This document shows positions 54,680 through 64,000 of a stretch of 64,000 nucleotides of DNA, in pieces. How positions within the stretch are numbered: the stretch's first letter is position 1; each line of letters opens with the position of its first letter. The DNA is from Arachis hypogaea (taxonomy: Eukaryota > Streptophyta > Magnoliopsida > Fabales > Fabaceae), in the NCBI RefSeq assembly GCF_003086295.3, contig NC_092039.1, positions 67,971,649 to 68,035,648 of the forward strand. Reading direction: 5' to 3'. Below the pieces are notes generated by a model. It did no database searches and had not been told where the DNA came from. It saw only the letters and a list, made by a program, of their open reading frames with translations. The translations under genes and the position numbers were made by a program.

Positions 54680-54945
54680 GAGATAGATGGTTCAAGAAGG
54701 AAGTGTTTACTGGATTTGGTAAAGGAAGAAAATTTGTGGAAGTCAGTGGAGAATTGCACCAATTCCCACAAGCAGTTTGAGAACAAGGTTTCATAATTTA
54801 AGCAAATTTTTGGTGCAGTGAAGTGCCAGGTTGAGGAGTTGTTGTCTAACAGGGAATTCTTATCCATGAAGACCCTAGAACAAGATATAAAAGAACATCT
54901 GAGATATATAAATGAAAAAAAGACTATCATGCAATCTCTGAGGTT
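54680..54945 (+). pseudogene. Unidentified captured coiled-coil fragment
   Basis: The + strand reads a helical, charged sequence (VKEENLWKSVENCTNSHKQF, then CQVEELLSNREFLSMKTLEQ and DIKEHLRYINEKKTIMQSL) with one stop, ending at a GT-like border. It looks exonic but I cannot name the parent gene. Confidence 0.45.
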
Positions 54946-55025
54946 AGCATTCTCATATTCTTTAACTTTATTTGAAATGTTTAGGCACTATTTATTACTC
55001 AGGAAGCATCTAGGTAAAATTGTGC

Positions 55026-55600
55026 TATATCCATTTACTTGTCCAACTCCATCCTTGCTTTCTCCAACACTTGTGGATGGTTTAACAGATTCGACAATGC
55101 CCATTCTATTGTTATAGCCGAAGTCTCTGTTCTAGTCACCATCATGGCCTACACCCATGCAAACAGAATAATAATGATTATAGATTCAAGCAATAACACT
55201 TGAGATTTCAAATTTAAACTGTTTAACATAACATATGCTAATCTCTTAATTATCATTTTTAATCATCAATTAATGGGAAAAGACTAGATGACTGACCATG
55301 ATAAGCCCTTCGATAATTTGATCGGTGTAATACTCTGGCTGAGATTCTTGAAAGGAGAGCAAGTGATCTATCATGGTGTTTGAACTTTCCTTCTTGCTTC
55401 TATGCTCATCGATCAGCCCTTGGAACAAAGCATCCATCTTCTCACTAATCATTTAGAGTTTTCTATTATCACCACTGAAATCGAACCACCAAACCACATT
55501 AAGTTCTTGAGAAATATATACATCCGTGAGCCAAAAGACAAACAGAAGCACCTGGTTTGTTTGTCGTCATCAAAATCAAAATCAAATTAAAATATATTAA
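55026..55600 (-). pseudogene. Captured fragment of a CYP81-type cytochrome P450
   Basis: 55600-55302 reads WWFDFSGDNRKL, stop, [45 protein letters not shown]. After an intron, 55150-55026 reads [29 protein letters not shown], stop. This spans the F-G region to the I helix, where the usual A-G-T-D-T-S reads V-T-R-T-E-T-S, losing the oxygen-activating Asp. The K-helix and heme-binding Cys are absent. CYP81 enzymes act in isoflavonoid and related metabolism; this copy cannot. Confidence 0.8.
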
Positions 55601-56152
55601 TGAAATGAAGACTAAATTGGGTTGTCTACTTGGCTAATTACTTGACCATGACTTCCAAATTTCAAATTAATTTGCTAATACTAAACTATTATATTCACAC
55701 TAAGCACCGTTGTAAAGTTCTCCTGACCTGATAATTTATCTTGCTTTGATTCAAAGATTAAGCGAGTTTCCACCAATTTAAATCAATCAGTCTCAGCACA
55801 ACTAACTAAGTTCACATGTTGGACAAGAGAGGCATTACCTGTAGGTAGTTACAAAATAATGAAGAAAAAACGTAATCTGGAGCCGAGCTTAGGACAAAGT
55901 AATGTAGAAACTTAACAATAATTTTAAGTGTAACAATTACAATATGAGGTAGCACAAACAATAGTAGATGGAATCATGAGAAATGGCACCAACATAACAA
56001 CCTCAGGTGCTGCACAGGCTAAATAAGGATCTTCATTTGACTAATAAATGACAATCCTATTTAAATAATAAGATCACAAAGGAAAATAAACCGAAAATAA
56101 AGCATTTCCAAATCACCTGACAGAAATAACAGTTAGATGTACATAGAATCAA
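55601..56152. other. Transposon interior, unassigned
   Basis: AT-rich sequence with no recognised exon. Confidence 0.4.
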
Positions 56153-56257
56153 GCATGTATAGGAAGTTCTCTGTGTAAGAAAGTTGATTGGATGGAAGCA
56201 AAGGTGGCCGTCCTACCATTCTGAGATAAATTGCTGCATCAATTGTTGTTATCTGCA
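56153..56257 (-). pseudogene. Captured exon of a peroxisomal-type citrate synthase
   Basis: Reads [20 protein letters not shown] then [13 protein letters not shown], as in plant glyoxysomal/peroxisomal citrate synthase (AAIYLRMAGRPPVLPS...[11 protein letters not shown] type). A single exon of about 35 codons, with no catalytic His/Asp included. Confidence 0.78.
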
Positions 56258-56881
56258 TTGAGAAAGGGAAAATGATAGATAAATTCTAAATAATAAGTAT
56301 AGAATTACATGAATGCTACACAAGAACTTCGGAGGAAAAAATATATATATTCCAAATTCAGTTCTCAATTTAGGATAAATAAATTGCAGGTGATTCATTG
56401 GTAAGACATATGGAATATAAGAATTACAGCTAATAGAGTTCTAAGAAGATTACTAAGTTCAACCTTTGTAAAGCATAATCCATAATCGTATTCTCTTAGA
56501 AGGATCACTATCACACTGCAGCAAGAAGCAGCAGCAAAAGAAAAAAGATAGTGCAGTGAAAGGAAACACCAAAAATTGAAAAACCTAATTACTAAAATCA
56601 AACTAATTACTAAAATCAGAAAAAAAACAAATCTAACTAAACCTAATCTAATCAAAACCTAAAAAAATCCACTCATCAGAAAACAAAGCTAACTAAACTA
56701 ATTACTAAAATCAAACTAACTAAACAAAATTAATTGAATTCAACAAAAATTAAAAGAATTTTGAAACCAAAACCTGGAAGCATTGACTGGAGGAGATGAT
56801 GGTTGCGACGTTGAGAATATATGCGAGACAGAACTGAGTGGGGATAAAAGGAGAGAAAGAGAGGTGATGATTGGATTTTTT
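56258..56881. other. Right part of the CACTA-like transposon before element 3
   Basis: AT-rich with repeated actaattactaaaatcaaac phrases (56590-56720). No gene. Ends at the LTR of element 3. Confidence 0.45.
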
Positions 56882-58420
56882 TGACGGTTTAGAATTTCAC
56901 AAATGAAATCTCGTTGAAGTATAGTCTCTAAACCAACAATAATCCTTTCATGCAAAAATTTGTTTGTCACAAGTACAAACCCCTAATTTTATAAACCGAA
57001 GTATTCAAACCTCGGGTCGTTCTCCCTAGGAATTACAATAAAGTGTCTTGTTATTGGTTATGAGTTATTTTGGGGCTTTGGATAAGAAGCATGAAAAGTA
57101 AATGGCAATGAAAATAAACTAACAACTATAAAAGGCTCTTGGCAAGGTATGAAAATTAGAAGTCCTATCCTAGTTATCCTTCTCAATTGTGATGAGAATT
57201 GTTCATTGCTACCACTTAGTTAACCCTTACTAAATAAAGGAAAGTCAAGTGGATGAATTGACTTGAGCCACAAGTCCTAGCCAACTCCCAAGGAAAGACT
57301 AGCTTTAGTGCACTCCAAACCAATTAGCAATCTCTCCAATTACCAATCAACAAAGGAATTAGATAACTTAAGTGTTACTAATTACTCTACCTAGGCCAAG
57401 AGGAACAAAATCTAACTAATAGCTATAAGAGACATTTCATCAAACACATAGAGTGCAATAGAAGTAATCATTATTAAATGCAAGAATTAAAGGAATCTAC
57501 AACTACAAAAATAAGAGATCAACAATAGAAAAGCAAAGAAGACACATTTAGTATGAATTACCTCTTATTGAATTGGAAGAATGTAGAAGGAACAATACTA
57601 GATCTACAACAAAATATAAGAACAACATAAAGGGAATTACAACAAAAGAGTAGAAGAAGATGAATTTAGCAACAAAGAATTGAGAAGATAGAAGTAGAAG
57701 AAGATGAATTAAAATCTAGATCTAAGAACTAAACCTAATCCTAATCCTAATCCTAGAGAAAAATGAGAGCTTCTCTCTCTAGAAACTACTTCTAAAACTA
57801 AACTATGCTAAACTAAACTAATGGTAACTAACATGTGTTTCCCTCTTCATTCCTTGGGTTAAATAGCATTAGAAATGAGTTGGATTGGGCCCACAAGGCT
57901 TTAGAATTCGCTGGCCACTTTGCTTTAAGTGAACCAGGTGGCAACAACGGCGCGTGCACGTACTATCCGCGTACGCACCACCATACGTATAGCAACTATG
58001 GCAAATCTTATATCGTTTCGAAGCCCCGGATGTTAGCTTTCTAACCCAACTGAAATCGTATCATTTAGACCTCTGTAGCTCAAGTTATGGTCGTTTAAGT
58101 GCAAAGAGGTCGGCATGACAGCTTTCCAGTTCTTTCATTTCTTCATGAGTTCTCCAACTTTTCATGCTTCTTTCTTCATTCCCTTGATCCAATCTTTGCC
58201 TCCTAAACCTTAAATCACTTAACAAACATATCAAGGCATCTAATGGAATCAAGGTGAATTAAATTTAGCTATTTTAAGTCCTAAAAAACATGTTTTCACT
58301 CTTAAGCACAATTAAAGGAGAATATACAAAACCATGCTATTTCATTGCATAAATGTGGGTAAAAGGTTATAAAATCCCCTAAATCAAGCATAAGATAAGC
58401 CCTACAAATGGGGTTTATCA
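56882..58420 (-). repeat. 3' LTR of element 3 (1,539 bp)
   Basis: It starts TGATAAACCCCATTTGTAGG at 58420 and ends CTAAACCGTCA at 56882. The conserved U3 block is at 58000-58100 and the U5 module gggtcgttctccctagg at 57015. Confidence 0.83.
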
Positions 58421-58434
58421 ACCTCCCCACACTT
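58421..58434 (-). promoter_or_regulatory. 3' polypurine tract of element 3
   Basis: AAGTGTGGGGAGGT immediately before the 3' LTR. Confidence 0.85.
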
Positions 58435-59950
58435 AAACCAAGCATGTCCTCATGCTAAAACCAAGAATGAAGTAAGGGTATGGCATTTATTCAATGGAAA
58501 CTAACTAAATACAATCTACCTATATGCAACTATCTAAATGAATGCAATTTGCTTAGTCAAAATAAGTCAATCTCCAAGAAGCATATATGCACAAGGGCTA
58601 AGGACTAGCAAGTCTAATCCACAATTGAATTGAGTTATTAAATATTTTTACAAACTTGCATGAAAATTGACACTTATGGGTGGAAACATGTAATTGAGCA
58701 ATCGAACCCTCACCGGTAGTGTTTGCACTCTATTCGCTCAAGTGTTTAGGGTTGATTCACTCAATTCTCCCCTAATCATGCTTTCTAAGATTTGTTTTTC
58801 ATCTCACAATCAACATATATTTCATGCATGCACACATCTATCGTGAGGTCTTTTCTTTAGGTTGTAATGGGATTAGGGTCAAGGTAGGATGCATATTTGG
58901 TCAAGTAAGCTTGAAGTTTGAATCTTTGATAAGCTTAGACTTCCCACCTAACCTATGACATCCTATATAATTAAGCTCTAACCTAACTACCCATTTTGCA
59001 CTCTTTCACATACTCATGTATCCCTTTTCGTTTCACAATACATATGCATTGATTTTATTGGACCTTGCTTTGGGGCATTTTGTCCCCTTTTTATTACTTT
59101 TTCTTCTTTTTCTTTTTTTTTTCTATTTTTTTTCTTTTCCATATTATTTTTCTTTTCTTTTTCTTTTGTTTTTCTCATTTTTTTTCTTTCTATATACAAG
59201 AACATCAATGCATAAGGTTTTACATTTGATCAATACATGAGTATGTACCCAATTCCCAATATTTTCAATAACAATACAAAACTACCCTTTTATTCACCCA
59301 ATGTCCCAAGGTTCCCACACTTGAATGATACTCACACACACTTGCCTAAGCTAATCAAAGATCCAAATAAGGACTTTTATTGTTTTTTCGCTTAAAGGCT
59401 TGTAATGTGCTAAAATAAGAACAAGTGGGTTAAGCATAGGCTCAAATTGGCTAGCAATGGAAGATAAAAGGTAAGGCTATTTGGGTAAGTGAGTTAAATG
59501 AAACGATGGCCTCAATCATATAAATGCATGATTACATAAAATAATGGACATAAAGAATCAAACAAATCAAAGATTACAATCATAGAAAGAGAATAATGCA
59601 CACAAGAAGGAAAATAAGTGGTTATAAGATGTAACCACACCATTAGGCTCAAATCTCACTTGCTTATGTTCTTAGCTCAAAAACATGATCCACAAGATAT
59701 ATATAATTCAAGCAAGTTTAATGAAAAGTTTTCACTCAAATCAATTGGTGCCCTATAGATAGAAATCTTAAAAAATTTCGTTATTTTGACTAAGCTTATT
59801 GTGTATACATATGCAAAACTAAGAAAATGCAAGTAAAAATACATATGCAAAACTAAGAAAATGCAAGTAAAAATCCTAAAATCCTAGAATGAAATGCAAA
59901 AGTGTTGGAATTAGAAACTTGTCACCCAAAATCGCCGACCGGTCGGACGA
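58435..59950 (-). other. 3' noncoding region of element 3
   Basis: Collinear with 5754-7184; T-rich tract at 59090-59190; no gene. Confidence 0.6.
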
Positions 59951-59988
59951 CCTCCCCACACTTAAAAGTTTGCACCGTCCTCGGTGCA
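59951..59988 (-). promoter_or_regulatory. Hairpin and internal purine tract (element 3)
   Basis: TGCACCG-AGGA-CGGTGCA (59988-59971), then AAGTGTGGGGAGG (59963-59951). Same arrangement as 7206-7242, loop AAGA changed to AGGA. Confidence 0.68.
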
Positions 59989-60527
59989 CTCAAAGATGAG
60001 CAAGGGGGTACGGCGAATCTCCAGATTGCTGCGTGTTCTTAGTCTTGCTTCTGTTATTGCTTGTGGTGCATTGTTCATGGAAAACAAAAATATAACACCA
60101 TAAGATGAGACAATACAAAATCAAGGAAGCATACTTTGTTGGAGTGAGGTAAATCACTAGAATTGAGTGAGTGAATTAGTGTGACATTTATGACAAATAA
60201 GTGTGTGAATTCTAAATTGCGCGGTTTAGAACACACATTAGCATAAAAGTTATGTCACAAAAGAAGCATGCACTTTACTTATTCTAGTGTGCTTGAGATG
60301 CTTTAAGTGAACTTGTAAGGTAAAACAAGCATTAAAGAAGCATGAAAACATTCAAGCTAAAACATATGGATGCATATGATCATGAAATACAATGCATTAA
60401 GGTAAATGCACATCATCATCCATCAAGAAATTGCCTAATCGAGAAAAAAGATTCAAATTACATGGTGGCCAAATCATGCAATTCACAAAGAGTTACAAAC
60501 TCGAAGGCAATTCTCATCACTTGGTAT

Positions 60528-61134
60528 TTTCAAAAGGTAAGCATGAAAAATTCAAAACCAAGTTAAATATAACCTCAATCATAGAATCCAACAAAGATTA
60601 TCTAAAAACATTAATGCTGAATTAGCATTTAGGCAATAAGAGGCAACAATGTGTAGTAAACAAGATCAATAAGCCAACACTTATAATTAAAATGGAGAAA
60701 TAAAATGAAAACTAAACTAAAACTAACTAATTAACTAACTAAAATAAATGGTTATCCATGGTGTTTGGAGGTGTTGGATGAGGGGTAGAAAAAGGGAAGA
60801 AGAAAGGAGAAGGAAAGAAATGGAAAGAGGAGAAGAAAAGAAATGGATGGAAGAAAGGGCATCCACGCGTGCGCACGCATTGCACGCGCGCGTCGATGGC
60901 TTATTTCGAGAGTGGCGCGTACGCGTCATGTGCGCGAGCGCGCAAGTAGTGTTGTGCCAAAGGCACAACGTTGGCGTGGCGTAGGCATAACTCTCTGGAA
61001 AATATAGGGAATGTGGAACTTCTCAATCCACGCGTACGCACGCATGGCGCGCTCACGTGGATGGTCGAAAACGCTTGATGCACGCGTACGTGTACAGTGC
61101 GCGTACGCATGGATGGTGCTCTGTTTTTCAAAAA
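60528..61134 (-). repeat. Left arm of a large inverted repeat (array region of element 3)
   Basis: Nearly identical, inverted, to 63373-64000. Contains the acgcgt array (60860-61115) and a ctaact/agttag tract. Confidence 0.92.
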
Positions 61135-61313
61135 TTTTTGCTATGTTTTTGCACCAATCCAAGCATTCCAAATCTCCAAACAGCTACCAAAATACCATAA
61201 AACCTTAATTAACATACTAAAATACCAATTAAACTCATCAAATCAATCAAAACAAGAATTTAAACTAATTCTACCAATATGTACAAAAAGATAAAATGAA
61301 AAGAAGTTACCAT

Positions 61314-61329
61314 GTGGGGTGTCTCCCAC
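61314..61329 (-). promoter_or_regulatory. Post-ORF1 hairpin of element 3: GTGGG-AGACAC-CCCAC
   Basis: 5-bp stem with the AGACA loop core, 50 bp after the ORF1 stop. Confidence 0.72.
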
Positions 61330-61378
61330 CTAGCACTTTTGTTTATTGTCCTTAAGTTGGACTTATGGGGAGCTTCTC

Positions 61379-63184
61379 TCAAGGTGACTTGTGCTTGTAC
61401 TCATCTTGGAACTTCCACCAATGCTTGGACTTCTAATAAGCTCCATCATTCAAGATTAATATCTCCAAGCTTTGATGGAGTTCTTCACAAACCATGGGCT
61501 CCCAATGTTGATCCTCATGTGTTCCCGGATCCCATATTTTGTCTTCACACCCATCTCCAAGTTGATTATCATTAATCCATGTGGGTGGTGAGCAAGGTGA
61601 AATCTCAACAAAGTGACCAAACATCCTTCTAGACCCATGTAATCTAGTTATACACCAACCTTTGCTATCAAGCTTTGGACATGTGACCATAATGAACTTA
61701 GAATGATGCTTCCAACCACTAACCATCTCCTTTTTACTCTTAAAGCCACAAATATATCTAAGTTGACCATCTGTTTCAAGCAAACCATATTCAAGGGGAA
61801 TAATAAAGCTTGATTATAAGGAATTTACCCACTTGAATGAGAGAGTGGATGGTGGTGCCTTGGGGAGAGGTATTTCCAATGTGCTAGTAAGCTCCACTCC
61901 CTTATTTTCTTCCTTGATTGCCTCCACCTCATCAACTCTTTCAAATCCAACCGGAGAAGGTTCTTCATGCTCAAAGGATTCTTCACCACTAAGACTTGAT
62001 GCTTGATCTTCATCACCAAGGGAAATCAATTCTTTCTCTATCCCATCCAAGTCTTCATATGGAATATGCCTTAGGAGGTGTGCACTTTCCTCCCTAGCAT
62101 CAATTTCAATCATCTTAGAGGGATTTTCTTCAACTCTATGTTCCCATAGAGGCTCCGCATCTCCTAAGTCCTCTACCACTTCTTCCGTGTCTTCAACAAT
62201 TAAAGCTTCCTCCAATTGTTCCAATACAAAGCAACTTCCCTCATTTCCCACCGGAGTTTCCAATCTCTCCTTCATGCTATATTCTTCATTTGATTCTCCA
62301 CATGTAGTCATGGGAGTTCCTTGAGTGTTCAAGCATTGGGAGGCTAATTGATTTGTTACCGCATCCAAGGCGGCCATGAAATTTTGCACATCCCTTTTCA
62401 TCTCTTCTTGCCCTTGAACAAGAACACCAAGAATTTCATCCAGTAGAGATTGGGGTGGGTGGAAAGGTTCATCAAATTGGGGGGAGGGTTCATAGTAGGA
62501 AGGTGGTTCTTCTTGGTAGAGTTATGGTGGTTCAATATTCTCCACTCTTTCCACTTGTTGCACAACACACTCCATGGTTGCTTGAAATTGATCCAATGCT
62601 TCCTTGAGACGATCCCTTGACTCTTGTTCCTCTTGGATAATATGATTAGGGTCATGTGACTCTTGGATCAATGGATATGAGTATTCTTCTATGAGAGGTT
62701 GTGGTGGAAAGTAGTATTCATCTTGTGGTTGAAAAATTTCATATATGGGAGGTGGTTCATCTTGGTAATAATGTGGAGGGGGTGGCTCTTGAAAATATTG
62801 ATGTTGGAGTGGTGGTGGCTCTATGTGTGGTTCATATGGCTCATGTGGATTAGGGTCATATGAAGGTGGTTGGTAAGAGGGGGCTTGTGAGTATGGTTGG
62901 GAGTTATGTTGAGGGTATGGATCATAGGCATATGGTGGTGGTTCTTGAAAGTCACAAGGAGATTCACCATAGCCATTGGATTGATATGCATCATAGAATG
63001 GCTCTTCTTCATAGTGCATTGGTGGAGGTTGTTTCCATGAGGATTGATCATAAGCATATGGCTCCTCCCACCTTTGATTGTCCCATCCTTGATACACATT
63101 CTCATTGAAGTTCTCATCACCTACAACATAGTTGTAACTACACTCATAGCCAAAGTGAGAATTCATGATAGCAAGAGAGGGCAA
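61379..63184 (-). pseudogene. ORF1 of element 3 (stops at 62522 and 61814)
   Basis: One continuous frame of about 600 codons from 63184 (the conserved MNSHFGYECSYNYVV starts at 63166), with stops at 62522-62524, 61814-61816 and 61433-61435. The Pro/Tyr/Gln-rich domain (PPPYAYDPYPQHNSQPYSQ) is followed by a helical segment (EEQESRDRLKEALDQFQAT) also present in element 1. Then come a Glu/Asp-rich middle and the C-terminal domain (LEYGLLETDGQLRYICGFKS, GSRRMFGHF, KHWWKFQDEYKHKSP). It follows the primer-binding site by about 120 bp, as gag does in autonomous elements. Function unknown; gag-like role is inference. Confidence 0.74.
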
Positions 63185-63305
63185 AAAATAAAAAAATAGG
63201 AGAAAATAAAGAGAACAAACTAAAAACTAACAAAGAAGCAAAAAGCAATCATATTCACAATATTCACATATATACAATAACCAATAACACAACACCATTG
63301 CAAAT

Positions 63306-63322
63306 CCCCGGCAACGGCGCCA
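63306..63322 (-). promoter_or_regulatory. Primer-binding site, tRNA-Asp type (element 3)
   Basis: On the - strand TGGCGCCGTTGCCGGGG, an exact match to the tRNA-Asp complement. Confidence 0.88.
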
Positions 63323-63325
63323 TTT

Positions 63326-63372
63326 TGATGATTGATTTTTGATGGTATTTTGTGCTTAGTCGAGATCAATTC
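63326..63372 (-). repeat. Remnant of the 5' LTR of element 3
   Basis: tgatgattgatttttgatgg starts three bases after the primer-binding site and continues for about 47 bp before the inverted repeat begins. Confidence 0.6.
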
Positions 63373-64000
63373 TTTTTGAAAAACAGAGCACCATCCACGC
63401 GTACGCGCACTGTACGCGTACGCGTGCATCAAGCGTTTTCGACCATCCACGTGAGCGCGCCATGCGTGCGTACGCGTGGATTGAGAAGTTCCACATTCCC
63501 TATATTTTCCAGAGAGTTATGCCTACGCCACGCCAACGTTGTGCCTTTGGCACAACACTACTTGCGCGCTCGCGCACATGACGCGTACGTGCCACTCTCG
63601 AAATAAGCCATCGACGCGCGCGTGCAATGCGTGCGCACGCGTGGATGCCCTTTCTTCCATCCATTTCTTTTCTTCTCCTCTTTCCATTTCTTTCCTTCTC
63701 CTTTCTTCTTCCCTTTTTCTACCCCTCATCCAACACCTCCAAACACCATGGATAACCATTTATTTTAGTTAGTTAATTAGTTAGTTGGTTAGTTAATTAG
63801 TTAGTTTTAGTTTAGTTTTCATTTTATTTTCTCCATTTTCATTATAAGTGTTGGCTTATTGATCTTGTTTACTACACATTGTTGCCTCTTATTGCCTAAA
63901 TGCTAATTCAGCATTAATGTTTTTAGATAATCTTTGTTGGATTCTATGATTGAGGTTATATTTAACTTGGTTTTGAATTTTTCATGCTTACCTTTTGAAA
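63373..64000 (+). repeat. Right arm of the inverted repeat, runs off the window
   Basis: Reverse complement of 60528-61134 with only a few substitutions and a roughly 16-20 bp difference in a ttagttaattag tract (63770-63800). It is the internal array region of a host A-type element in + orientation. Confidence 0.92.

Larger units (their letters stand above)
51725..56881. mobile_element. CACTA-like DNA transposon with several captured gene fragments (right end cut by element 3)
   Basis: The left terminus CATAACTAGAAAATGG looks like a mutated CACTACTAGAAAAATGG end and is followed by a subterminal array of acagacggatttt/aaaatccgtctgt. The interior is a patchwork of exon-like fragments from unrelated genes on both strands. 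The right terminus is not found before element 3 begins at 56882. No transposase is visible. Confidence 0.65.
56882..63372 (-). mobile_element. Element 3: host A family element, 5' LTR almost completely lost
   Basis: On the - strand: remnant of the 5' LTR (63372-63326), Asp-type primer-binding site (exact, 63322-63306), ORF1 (63184-61379), hairpin (61329-61314), acgcgt array (61130-60860), stub region, hairpin plus purine tract (59988-59951), 3' noncoding region, polypurine tract, 3' LTR (58420-56882). The 5' and 3' LTR ends differ (TCAATCATCA against AAACCGTCA), so the right end may be chimeric. Confidence 0.75.

Noticed and set aside
59014..59240. Basic and Phe-rich frames
   Set aside because: Pyrimidine tract in the 3' noncoding region of element 3.
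1..64000. tRNA, rRNA or intact single-copy host genes
   Set aside because: None found by eye. The only tRNA-like matches are short primer-binding sites complementary to tRNA-Asp.

Overview
This is plant nuclear DNA made almost entirely of nested transposable elements, with no intact ordinary gene. The organism is most probably a peanut-group legume (Arachis). That inference comes from recognised LTR ends (for example TGATGAGCGGATAATTTATA and TGATGAGTCCATATTTGATG), the palindrome-rich ggcgttnaacgcc LTR segments, and the families of the captured gene fragments. No database search was run.

Layout. (1) 1-3572: the 3' end of a Tat-lineage-like Ty3/gypsy element on the + strand. It has an antisense spliced extra ORF (610-2511), a polypurine tract and a 449-bp LTR. 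(2) 3573-19960: an old + strand non-autonomous element, here called host A, with two ORFs. A complete 7,972-bp relative (element 1, - strand, 4276-12247, target duplication accat) split its first ORF. A solo-LTR-like insertion lies at 13174-14647. Host A ends at a polypurine tract and is cut off about 9 bp into its 3' LTR. (3) 19961-35399: a - strand Athila-like gag-protease element without reverse transcriptase, here called F. Its coding region is broken by a solo LTR (22557-26565, agctt duplication, itself holding a second solo LTR) and by a CACTA-type transposon (26946-31435, caa duplication). The CACTA carries pieces of an aspartic proteinase, an LRR receptor kinase and a plastid-type release factor. 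(4) 35400-42589: fragments of gypsy-type LTRs in both orientations, a decayed gag piece, a MULE transposase C-terminus and a truncated LTR. (5) 42590-51724: a + strand element D related to host A, with three solo LTRs inserted in it. (6) 51725-56881: a second CACTA-like transposon with fragments of at least five host genes (ALE2-like receptor kinase, xylose isomerase, CRK-type kinase, CYP81-type P450, citrate synthase). (7) 56882-64000: a - strand element 3 of the host A family whose 5' LTR is replaced by an inverted, nearly identical copy of its own internal region running off the window.

Host A, element 1, element 3 and D share one architecture: an Asp-tRNA primer-binding site; a Pro/Tyr-rich then acidic ORF1 with a conserved C-terminal domain; a hairpin with AGACA in its loop; a GC-rich palindromic array; an ORF2 that is often lost; a hairpin plus purine-tract motif; and a 3' polypurine tract. 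None encodes reverse transcriptase or integrase here, so they would have to be mobilised in trans. Several insertions can be dated relative to one another, because removing the insert plus one target duplication puts the interrupted reading frame back in register. The most notable signals are the covarying post-ORF hairpin, the purine tract repeated inside the element, the family-specific hairpin arrays, the two multi-gene-capturing transposons and the inverted duplication at the right edge.
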